Part shown: piece after piece, positions 41,121 through 49,406 of the stretch
How the letters are laid out: each line of letters starts with the position of its first letter
Position numbering within the stretch: the stretch's first letter is position 1
Source: Leptobacterium flavescens
GTDB lineage: Bacteria; Bacteroidota; Bacteroidia; Flavobacteriales; Flavobacteriaceae
DNA: 64,000 nt
Direction: 5' to 3'
NCBI RefSeq assembly: GCF_010671605.1
Contig: NZ_JAABOO010000001.1
Coordinates: forward strand, 248,001 to 312,000
Notes under the pieces: generated by a model
Seen by the model: the letters and a program-made list of their open reading frames with translations, nothing else
Databases searched by the model: none
What the model was told of the DNA's origin: nothing
Position numbers and translations under genes: made by a program

Positions 41121-43529
41121 ATGAAAACAGCCGAATTAAAGATCGCTTCAACCGCTAATCATCATGTACAGATGAAGCAACAACCCTTTTTTGGTAAAGG
41201 GGGAGAAGGGAGTTTTTTTTCGGAAAATAAGGAACCTGCCTCATCTTTTTTCAATAATAATCATGTACAAACCAAACTAAATATCGGTCAACCTGATGAT
41301 AAGTATGAAGTAGAAGCGGATGCAATGGCTGATAAGGTTGTACAGCGATTATCTACGGAGAACGAAGTATCCAATACACCAATTCTAAATACGGTTAATG
41401 CGATACAGGCAAAATGCAGTACATGCGAAGAGGAGGAAAAACTACAGCGGAAGGAAGAGGAGCTTATGGAAAATGACCTCGATATAGAACGAAAATTAAG
41501 TTCGGATTCATCTCCCGAGCCCCCGGATGATGATGAAAATATACAGGCAAAATCTAATGGTGTTGGGAATGCAAATACTTCTTCTTTAGAAAGCAGATTA
41601 CAGGCAAGTAAAGGAAAAGGAAGTCCGATGTCTCAAGATACTCAGGACTCTATGGGTTCTGCCTTCGGAACTGATTTTTCCAATGTTCGTATACACACGG
41701 GCAGCAATGCTGTACAGATGAGCAGAGAATTAAATGCACAAGCTTTTACTTATGGGAACGATATTTACTTTAATCAGGGAAAATACGATACAAAGAGTAT
41801 CAGGGGGAAACATCTGCTTGCACATGAATTAACGCATACGATACAACAGAACCATAATATGGTCAATAAGCAAGAGCTTACTAACCAAACTATGGAAACC
41901 AGTCCACTAAATCCGGAATACGACGAAGTTATAATCCCAGATGGTACGGAAATCGGCGATACTCCTTGTCCTGATCTAATTCCTGATTACCCAACAGAAC
42001 CAGATATTGGGCGAACAAGAAATAGCGATGAAAATCTTTATGAGCGAATATTAAATTTCGGTGGGGATTTCATTGATAATTTTGCCATTCTTAGGGAGAT
42101 ATTCCCAAATTATACGGATTTATGGCAAAGCCTTCCATTATCAGTTAAGGTGTCAATAATTGATAGATCTATTGATAATTTCATCAATGATGTAATCTCA
42201 CGAAACAGACTTCCGGAAAATCTACAACTCATTGAAAATATTGTTAGGCCAGGTATTATATCATTCGCTAATAGAATGAGAGAAATGCCGGCAGAACTAA
42301 AAGTAAGAGTATTTGAAAGAGCAATTACATTAATAGTTAATCCTAACTATTACTTAGGAGTTTTAAAAGGTTTAATTGTTGGTTTCTTTATAGACGGATT
42401 GGTAGGGATCATTCAAATGATTATTGATTTAATTTGTTTAATTCCTAAAATTAAAAACTTCTTTCAGGCAATTGGTAGATTTCTTGGCTTAATTCCTGAA
42501 GAGATGCAAACTTTACTTCGCTCAATTTCCGAATTGGAAACTGAGTTACAGGAGGCTGCCGAAAACGCCGGGCAGGAATTCAATGAAATTATTAATGATC
42601 CAAGAAGAATGTCGGGTATTATGCTTGCATTGTCATTAGCTAGCGTACGCATATCTTCTCAAATAGGTGAAAGAGTAGCCGATTTTTATATAAGATCTTA
42701 TAGATTGCCTGCTTTCTCTTTAGGAGAAATAGTTGGGCGAGTTATAGGGCAATTAATTTTTGAAGTAATAACTCTGGTATTTTCATTAGGAGGAGGGGCT
42801 GCAATTACAACCGTTAAAAGCATACTTCGAATTGCTGGAAAACTTCTCAAAAAAATAGGTCAGTTCATATTTCCCTTATTTAGAGTTTTAAGAGTCATTT
42901 TCAGACACGCTATGGGGATCATTTCAGGAATTATGCGATTCCTGACCTCCGGGTTTAGGCGAGTTGCCGTGAAATTAAGGCTAGTTCTAGGTGATCTGGA
43001 CGAGATTTTTAGGTTATTCAATGTATTATGTAGAGTTGGAAGCATTAGATGTTTAAGACGGAGGCTTCACAGATCATTCGTTTTAAGAGGAGTAACATTA
43101 AGAGGTTTTAGAAATGCAGGAGAAGTAATGGAACGAGTAGGTAATCTACGAAATCGTCTATTGAGAATGGGAATCACTGATATGCAGATAGGAATTAGAG
43201 GAAGTTCAATAACAGGAGTTTCTCATTCAAGGGGGACTCCTTTCAGGTGGTTGCCCGGAGGAGGTTTAGGTCCAAGTGATGTAGACATATTTATCACAAG
43301 TCCAACATTAGAAAGAAGAATTAGATTTTTGCATGGTCCAGGAGGAGATCCGTTCCCGGGAGGACGAATATCAAGAAGACGATTAAGAGCTCTATTACCG
43401 GATATAGCAGAAGAACTGGAGAGATTTTCGGAGCAAACCGCTTCGCAACTAGGGAGAAATTCCAGTGTAATTATATTAGAAGAAGCTTTTGCTGATTCAT
43501 TACCCACAAGTTCACGTATAATTTTTTAA
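41121..43529 (+). CDS. DUF4157 toxin 2 with C-terminal nucleotidyltransferase-like domain
   Basis: An 802-residue modular effector. The N-terminal ~240 residues (leader PFFGKGGEGSFFSENK, KCSTCEEEEKLQRKEEE unit, DUF4157 with H235-E-L-T-H) are nearly the same as in toxin 3, with no net length difference up to that point. The middle part is helical with hydrophobic segments (YYLGVLKGLIVGFFIDGLVGIIQMIIDLICLI). CRVGSIRC precedes the C-terminal domain. That domain has G694-SSITG-699 and S719-D720-V-D722-IFI, a G-S-x-x-x-G...D-x-D nucleotidyltransferase pattern with a long insertion between. It may modify a nucleic acid, nucleotide or protein. The C-terminal half is AT-richer than the structural genes, suggesting exchange. 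Confidence 0.75.
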   Translation: MKTAELKIASTANHHVQMKQQPFFGKGGEGSFFSENKEPASSFFNNNHVQTKLNIGQPDDKYEVEADAMADKVVQRLSTENEVSNTPILNTVNAIQAKCSTCEEEEKLQRKEEELMENDLDIERKLSSDSSPEPPDDDENIQAKSNGVGNANTSSLESRLQASKGKGSPMSQDTQDSMGSAFGTDFSNVRIHTGSNAVQMSRELNAQAFTYGNDIYFNQGKYDTKSIRGKHLLAHELTHTIQQNHNMVNKQELTNQTMETSPLNPEYDEVIIPDGTEIGDTPCPDLIPDYPTEPDIGRTRNSDENLYERILNFGGDFIDNFAILREIFPNYTDLWQSLPLSVKVSIIDRSIDNFINDVISRNRLPENLQLIENIVRPGIISFANRMREMPAELKVRVFERAITLIVNPNYYLGVLKGLIVGFFIDGLVGIIQMIIDLICLIPKIKNFFQAIGRFLGLIPEEMQTLLRSISELETELQEAAENAGQEFNEIINDPRRMSGIMLALSLASVRISSQIGERVADFYIRSYRLPAFSLGEIVGRVIGQLIFEVITLVFSLGGGAAITTVKSILRIAGKLLKKIGQFIFPLFRVLRVIFRHAMGIISGIMRFLTSGFRRVAVKLRLVLGDLDEIFRLFNVLCRVGSIRCLRRRLHRSFVLRGVTLRGFRNAGEVMERVGNLRNRLLRMGITDMQIGIRGSSITGVSHSRGTPFRWLPGGGLGPSDVDIFITSPTLERRIRFLHGPGGDPFPGGRISRRRLRALLPDIAEELERFSEQTASQLGRNSSVIILEEAFADSLPTSSRIIF

Positions 43530-43533
43530 AACA

Positions 43534-43983
43534 ATGAAAGGAAAACATTTAAATCCAATACCAAAACTAGAAAAAGTTTCACTCAACATTAGTTCAATTA
43601 CAGTTGAGTGTTATGTATGGAAGCCTCGTAAAACTTCTTATTTCGCAGGATATATTGAGTTTAAAGGTCAGTATCGAATCGGTTCTGCGGGAATTAACGA
43701 TGCTAAATATATACACTGGAAAATAAATGAATTCTGTGACCTTACTTTTCCAGAACCGATTCTGGGTTTAATAGTGGATTTAACCCAATTAGATTACTCT
43801 TATGGAGATGATCTAGAAATTTTTCCCGAAAGGCTTATTAGTAGAAATTTACCCATAAAGGTCCTGGTTCAAACAGATTCTCTGGGAATTTTTGATAAAA
43901 TACTCGATAAAAATATTTTGACGGATTCCCGTGAAGTAGCATTTGATCAAATAGAAAATTTTTTACAAAAATATAATTTATGA
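43534..43983 (+). CDS. Unknown small protein, candidate immunity to toxin 2
   Basis: A 149-residue soluble protein, unrecognised. It starts four bases after the toxin 2 stop and is as AT-rich as that toxin's C-terminal half. It has alternating strand and helix segments (SITVECYVWKPRKTSYFAGYIEF, EPILGLIVDLTQLDYSYGDD, LPIKVLVQTDS). No enzyme motif is seen. By position and size it is the likely immunity partner of the nucleotidyltransferase-like toxin; this is inferred from context only. Confidence 0.6.
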   Translation: MKGKHLNPIPKLEKVSLNISSITVECYVWKPRKTSYFAGYIEFKGQYRIGSAGINDAKYIHWKINEFCDLTFPEPILGLIVDLTQLDYSYGDDLEIFPERLISRNLPIKVLVQTDSLGIFDKILDKNILTDSREVAFDQIENFLQKYNL

Positions 43984-44045
43984 TCTCTTGAAAAGAAACC
44001 GATCGATCTGCTTAGATAAAAACCGGAATTAAAAGTGTACAACAG

Positions 44046-47000
44046 ATGAAAACAGCCGAATTAAAAACCACCTCAACTGCTAATCATTCTATACGGATGA
44101 AGCAGCAATCCTTTTTTGGCAAAGAGGGAGAAGGGAATTTTTTTTCAGCGAATAAAGAGTCAGCTTCATCTTTTTTTGATAATAACATTATACAAACCAA
44201 ATTAAGCATCGGCCAACCTGATGATAAGTATGAGTTAGAAGCTGATGCTATGGCTGATAAGGTCGTTCAGCGATTGTCTACGGAGAACGAAATATCCAAC
44301 ACACCAATTCCAAGCGCAGTTAATGTAGTTCAGGCTAAATGCAATGCATGTGAAGAGGAGGAGAAATTACAACGGAAGGAAGAAGAACTTCTGGAGAATG
44401 ATCAGGATATAGATCGAAAATTAAGTTCGGATTCTCTACCTGAACCTCCCGGTGATGATGAAGATATACAGGCAAAATCTGATGGCATTCCGAATGCAGA
44501 TACTTCTTCTTTAGAAAGCAGGTTACAGGCCAGTAAAGGAAAAGGCAGCCCAATGTCCAGAGAACTACAAAGCTCAATGGGAAATGCTTTTGGTACTGAC
44601 TTTTCCGGTGTTAGAATTCATACAGGAAGTGATGCTGTGCAGATGAGCAGGGAGTTAAATGCGCAGGCATTTACATATGGAAACGATATTTACTTTAATC
44701 AGGGAAAATACGATACAAATAGTTCCAGCGGGAAACATCTCCTTGCACATGAATTAACACATACGATACAACAAAACTCTGGCCTCAACAAAAGTATTCA
44801 AAGGGTCATCATTGGAGACACAATTCAAATGAATACCCTTTCCGGAATTCCATATAGAGTCGAGCTGCACGGGCCCTATTCAGATTCAGCCATAGCCGAA
44901 GAGCTTTATGGTGATCCACAAGCACCGGTACGGCATTCAAACGAGAATTATTCTATCATCCTGGTCGATTATCCCCGGTTACTGGACAGGTGGAAGCCAA
45001 GTTTCAGAAGTGGAGGCCTTACAACGGCACAGGAAGAAAGTGAAGAAGAAATTCAGGAACAGGAAATTCCAAATACTGATATTGAAGACCTGATTAGCTC
45101 CGAGCGGATTGTTCCTCCATCCGGGGTTGATTCGTTAATGTTCAGGAATGTCCCATTAACCTCTGATACCAATAGATGTAAGGCACAACTTCTTCATTTG
45201 TATCACACCCATGGAGAAGCCTATACAGCTCTTTATATTGATTCCTTTGCACGTGTTCTGGGATCCAGATACGATGCTCAATCAGGGCGACGTTTATCCG
45301 ATGACGAAGTTAATCTTGGGAATCAAATACTTCCACTACTTCGTTCCGAATTTGAATCACTTATTAGCTTACGAGATAGATTTGCAACCGTAGTAAAAAA
45401 TGCCGCTGTTGTTCAGCTCAACAGGAATATTACATCCCTTGACGAATGGAAAACATATATAACAAGTCAAATGCCAGCTCAGATATATGGGCAAGCCTAT
45501 GCTGTTACTACCCGGGATCTGTATGGGGAAGTAGAACGTAATCCTATCAATCCAACTGCTCCGTTTTCAAACAGAGATTTATTTGAAATCTGGGCGATTA
45601 CCGAATCTCCTCACCTAAGAGGGGTGAACGAACGAGTTATACGACAAGAAATTGGAGGAGGATGCCAATATTGTCACGAGACTAATTTAGCATTACAGCG
45701 AACGTACAGAGATCAAGATCTAGGTCGAAACAGAGGGCTTAATTGGCAGGCTCCCGAAAATATTGCTCCCGACCTTGCTCGTTTTGCTGAACAAAACCCT
45801 TCATCAGCACCGGCAATTCAAAATCGAAGCAATAGGAATGTATCCGCTCAAGGCGTTAGCAATACTTTTGATACCAGTGGAATAGATCAAAATCGGTACC
45901 CTGGCACACATTCTGTAGTTGATGCTATTAATCGAATAAGGACATATATACAACCTTTAGGGCCGGACGGCTACGGAGTTCTAACGAGTGAACAAATTCT
46001 TTCTGCACAGACCGCTCCGGAGCTAGTTTCATCTGTAATTCAAAAAATCGAGGAAAGGCAAGCAAAGTATCGATTGTTAATAGAAAAAATTCAGGATGGG
46101 GATATCGAATATACAAAGCTCGGAGAAATCCTTAATCGCCTGTTTCCTTTGGCAATACCTGAAGTTAAATTAATGATCACTGCCGATAGGATACATGAGA
46201 CCAGATTCCAGGAGAATCTGTCAATTGGTCTCTTAATAGCCAGTATAGCTTCCTTATTGCTTTCAATTTTCCCTCCTACCGCTCCTCTTGGAGTTGCAAT
46301 GGGAATGGGGCTTGCAGCCTACGGAGTGTATGAAGGGTATAATACAATGATGGAAGGGTATAATTATTCTTTAGGACAGTATTCCGGTACATTTACTACC
46401 GAACAGGAGGAAGCGGCCAGTAGACTTATGGTTATGGGGGTGGTTTCGATGGTTATAAGTGCCTTTGACTTCGGATCATCCGCGGTTTCAATTGGAAGAA
46501 TTGGTCTAGCTACGCTTACACGTGCAGGTAGAACGGCAACGCTGGTCAGCAGAGTAGCAGGCGCCTCAGATAATATTGCCTTTGAAATTTCAGGTTTGAC
46601 CTCTCAACGAGCAAGAGTAATAATAAGAGATTTGGCCGGAGATATTATAGCTGACACTACTCTGGATTTTATACTGGAAGAAGCAGTAAACTCTCTAACT
46701 GCACCCAATTCAAATAATGAAGAAGATCCATTATTTTCTGAAGAACATCCCGATGTCATATATATTTCCGGGCGCGCAGATATCCCATTGAATGATATGT
46801 CTGAATTCACTTTTGGTGAAGAAGCCTTCATTCAACGAACTCCTGAATCAGATGCTTATGAAGAAGCAGTAAGGCAGGCAATGAGGCGGGGTTCATTTCA
46901 TGAAAGATTCGGCTGGCCTCCGGAAGGGATTACTCATGTTATTCAAGGAAAATATCATGGTAGATCAGGTTGGGGGTTTGATGCTATAGGAATATATCAT

Positions 47001-47414
47001 CATCCAAATGGTAACATTTCCATCTATATTGTTGAAGTAAAAGGCGGTCTTGATCCAAGTTTGGGTCGAACTAATGCGGGTACTCAAGTGGGAAGAGGTT
47101 GGATTATGGCAAAAATAGAAGGGATATTATCCAGTTTGGAAGAAGGAAGTACCGATGCCGTTGGGCGAAGAACATATAGACAGTTAGTACGTTCCATGGG
47201 TATTGAGCATCTCTCCGAAGCAGATGCAAAGGCTTTTATACGAAGAAAATTCAGAGAAATTCCAGATTCACATATCGGGGTAGTCGTCAGGCAGCATGCG
47301 GATCTTGGCCCCAGAAGAACCAGAGCCGATGGATCCGTTAGAGGGAGAGGTATGGGATCTCAGGTAGGTGGGCTATCTAGTTCTGGAACCAGAGTACGAG
47401 TAAGAAGACATTAA
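44046..47414 (+). CDS. DUF4157 toxin 3 with C-terminal PD-(D/E)xK-like nuclease
   Basis: An 1122-residue modular effector. The N-terminal ~240 residues duplicate those of toxin 2 (leader, KCNACEEEEKLQRKEEE, DUF4157 with H235-E-L-T-H). The following region shares nothing obvious with it. It includes GGGCQYCHETNLALQRTYRD (about 540), a hydrophobic hairpin near 725-780 (GLLIASIASLLLSIFPPTAP, GMGLAAYGVYEGYN) typical of regions ahead of polymorphic toxins, and a C-terminal domain with GWGFD979-AIGIY and IYIVE997-VK999-GG, a D...E-x-K arrangement of the PD-(D/E)xK nuclease fold. The tail is Arg-rich and basic. Likely DNase or RNase cargo; the downstream TPR gene may protect the producer. Confidence 0.75.
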   Translation: MKTAELKTTSTANHSIRMKQQSFFGKEGEGNFFSANKESASSFFDNNIIQTKLSIGQPDDKYELEADAMADKVVQRLSTENEISNTPIPSAVNVVQAKCNACEEEEKLQRKEEELLENDQDIDRKLSSDSLPEPPGDDEDIQAKSDGIPNADTSSLESRLQASKGKGSPMSRELQSSMGNAFGTDFSGVRIHTGSDAVQMSRELNAQAFTYGNDIYFNQGKYDTNSSSGKHLLAHELTHTIQQNSGLNKSIQRVIIGDTIQMNTLSGIPYRVELHGPYSDSAIAEELYGDPQAPVRHSNENYSIILVDYPRLLDRWKPSFRSGGLTTAQEESEEEIQEQEIPNTDIEDLISSERIVPPSGVDSLMFRNVPLTSDTNRCKAQLLHLYHTHGEAYTALYIDSFARVLGSRYDAQSGRRLSDDEVNLGNQILPLLRSEFESLISLRDRFATVVKNAAVVQLNRNITSLDEWKTYITSQMPAQIYGQAYAVTTRDLYGEVERNPINPTAPFSNRDLFEIWAITESPHLRGVNERVIRQEIGGGCQYCHETNLALQRTYRDQDLGRNRGLNWQAPENIAPDLARFAEQNPSSAPAIQNRSNRNVSAQGVSNTFDTSGIDQNRYPGTHSVVDAINRIRTYIQPLGPDGYGVLTSEQILSAQTAPELVSSVIQKIEERQAKYRLLIEKIQDGDIEYTKLGEILNRLFPLAIPEVKLMITADRIHETRFQENLSIGLLIASIASLLLSIFPPTAPLGVAMGMGLAAYGVYEGYNTMMEGYNYSLGQYSGTFTTEQEEAASRLMVMGVVSMVISAFDFGSSAVSIGRIGLATLTRAGRTATLVSRVAGASDNIAFEISGLTSQRARVIIRDLAGDIIADTTLDFILEEAVNSLTAPNSNNEEDPLFSEEHPDVIYISGRADIPLNDMSEFTFGEEAFIQRTPESDAYEEAVRQAMRRGSFHERFGWPPEGITHVIQGKYHGRSGWGFDAIGIYHHPNGNISIYIVEVKGGLDPSLGRTNAGTQVGRGWIMAKIEGILSSLEEGSTDAVGRRTYRQLVRSMGIEHLSEADAKAFIRRKFREIPDSHIGVVVRQHADLGPRRTRADGSVRGRGMGSQVGGLSSSGTRVRVRRH

Positions 47415-47425
47415 AACTAATAATT

Positions 47426-47923
47426 ATGGAAACTTTTTCTAAAGCAGAGGTCATGTTCCTAAAAGCAGATTCTAAATTGCAAAATGGTCATTACAAAGAA
47501 GGGATACAAATTTTAGAAGAATTGTTAAAAGAGAGCCCTGATTTTGCACCAGCTTATAACCATATGGGGTGGTTGTATTTTGTTCATCTAAGTGATCTCA
47601 CAAAAGCCGAGGGCTTTTTTAAAAAAACAATAAAACTCGATCCGGCTTACCCTCCGGTATACCCTAATTATGCTGCACTGTTAAATGCAATGGATCGACA
47701 TGAGGAACTTGAAAATCTTATAAACACTGCATTGGATATTGAAAATGTTGATGTTGCCGCCTTACATTATGAGCGGGCAACCATGAATGAAGTTAAACAG
47801 GATTATGTAAAAGCCGAGGAATCTTTAAGGAAAGCCATTCAATATTCTTTATCTAATTCAGATGTCAGGTTTTATTCAGAAGCTCTGGAAAGAGTGGTAA
47901 TGAAAAAGAGTTTATTAAGCTAG
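47426..47923 (+). CDS. TPR-repeat protein, candidate immunity or helper of toxin 3
   Basis: A 165-residue soluble protein composed of tetratricopeptide-like helix pairs (HYKEGIQILEELLKESPDFAPAYNHMGWLYF, LTKAEGFFKKTIKLDPAYPPVYPNYAALL, DYVKAEESLRKAIQYS). No signal peptide or catalytic motif is present. It starts eleven bases after toxin 3 and precedes the haloperoxidase gene by 66 bases. The site is that of an immunity gene, but a TPR fold would equally suit a chaperone for loading. Confidence 0.65.
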   Translation: METFSKAEVMFLKADSKLQNGHYKEGIQILEELLKESPDFAPAYNHMGWLYFVHLSDLTKAEGFFKKTIKLDPAYPPVYPNYAALLNAMDRHEELENLINTALDIENVDVAALHYERATMNEVKQDYVKAEESLRKAIQYSLSNSDVRFYSEALERVVMKKSLLS

Positions 47924-47989
47924 GTAGAACTATTAATATTATGCATAAAATATCGAATTGAATTTAAAATAATACTAAAATCACAAACT

Positions 47990-49399
47990 ATGGCAACAAA
48001 AGAATATACACTCAGTAAGGCCCACAAATGGAACCGATTGATCTGTGATGCCATACATTATGTAAACTTTCCCCCGACCATTGCCGCCAGAGCACTGGCA
48101 ATGGTACATACTGCAATGTATGACGCATGGACCAATTATAACGACGGAGGTTGCGAAGTAAGCACCACCACAGGAAGTCGTTTTAAACAACCGGACAACG
48201 AATGTACCTCCGAAAACCGGGAGAAAACCTATAGCCATGCGGCTTATACAACTGCCCAGGCTCTTTTCTGGTGCCTTCTTCCGCCGGAACATAAAAATAT
48301 GTTCCGCGATTTTATGTGTGAGTGCGGATTTGATCCGGATGATAAAAATATGGAACCCGATAATGCCGTCGGGATAGGGAATCTTTCGGCCAAACTCATT
48401 CTGGAATGCAGAATGGGAGATGGTTCCAATCCGCATGCTACATTACATGAAGGGAAATATTCGGATTTTAGTATGTACCGTCCACTCAATCCGCCCGTAC
48501 CTCAGCCTCTGAAATACATAGATCACTGGCAACCACAATTGAGGAACCATAAACCGCAAGAATTTATGACTGCGCACTGGGGACTGGTAAAACCTTTTGC
48601 CCTGACCTGGGGCGGGCAATTCAGACCTCCCTACCCTGCTCCATGCGACAGTAAGGCTTTTAAAGAACAAGCCGATCTTGTCCTGAAGTACAGCAGGGAT
48701 CTGACCGACGAGCAAAAGATGATAGCGGAGTTCTGGGCCGGAATGCACGAGGATAAATTTGCAGATACGGTCAAGGATAACAGCGGGCGTTCAGCAACTC
48801 CACCCGAGCAATGTTGCAGGCAGGCAAGATATCTGTCGAAGAAATATGGACATAAAAATGCCTTCGACATTAAAATGTTCTTTCTTCTGAGCAATGCGCT
48901 GCTGGATGCAGGGATTGCAGCCTGGGACTGTAAAGCTTTTTACGATTATGTACGTCCAATTTCTGCGATCCGCTATTTATACAGAGGTAAAAGTATAGAA
49001 GCCTGGGGAGGACAATGTGAAGGAACAAAGGAGATTGAAGGAGAGAACTGGCTTCCGTATATTCCTACTCCACCCTTTGCCGAATACGTTTCAGGGCATA
49101 GCACTTTCAGCGCAGCTGCACAGGAAGTACTCTCCTGTTTTTGCGAAAGCGATAAATATGGCGAATGTGCAACTATTCCCAAAGGAGGGTCGAAGATAGA
49201 ACCCGAATGCAGTCCGAAGGAAGATATTGTCCTTGAATGGAAAATGTTAAAAGATGCAGCAAACGAAGCCGGTATATCCAGGCTTTACGGAGGGATCCAT
49301 TTTACAGATGGCGATCAGGAAGGTAGGAAACTGGGAAACCGGGTAGGTTGCCAGGTATGGGAAAGAACACTTCAGTATTTTAACGGAGAACTGGGATAA
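47990..49399 (+). CDS. Vanadium-haloperoxidase/PAP2-family enzyme in eCIS operon
   Basis: A 469-residue protein of the vanadium-dependent haloperoxidase and PAP2 phosphatase family. Active-site motifs are all visible: K315-x6-R322-P323 (KAFYDYVRP), S368-G-H370 in EYVSGHSTFS, and S430-R431-x5-H437 (SRLYGGIHFTDGD). These residues bind vanadate or phosphate; the enzymes oxidise halides with H2O2 or hydrolyse phosphate esters, and which applies here is uncertain. The opening VNFPPTIAARALAMVHTAMYDAW is usual for bacterial members. No signal peptide and none of the Phe-Phe leader of the DUF4157 proteins is present. Lying inside the cargo section it may be an effector, but could be a passenger. Confidence 0.85.
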   Translation: MATKEYTLSKAHKWNRLICDAIHYVNFPPTIAARALAMVHTAMYDAWTNYNDGGCEVSTTTGSRFKQPDNECTSENREKTYSHAAYTTAQALFWCLLPPEHKNMFRDFMCECGFDPDDKNMEPDNAVGIGNLSAKLILECRMGDGSNPHATLHEGKYSDFSMYRPLNPPVPQPLKYIDHWQPQLRNHKPQEFMTAHWGLVKPFALTWGGQFRPPYPAPCDSKAFKEQADLVLKYSRDLTDEQKMIAEFWAGMHEDKFADTVKDNSGRSATPPEQCCRQARYLSKKYGHKNAFDIKMFFLLSNALLDAGIAAWDCKAFYDYVRPISAIRYLYRGKSIEAWGGQCEGTKEIEGENWLPYIPTPPFAEYVSGHSTFSAAAQEVLSCFCESDKYGECATIPKGGSKIEPECSPKEDIVLEWKMLKDAANEAGISRLYGGIHFTDGDQEGRKLGNRVGCQVWERTLQYFNGELG

Positions 49400-49406
49400 A
49401 TTTAAA

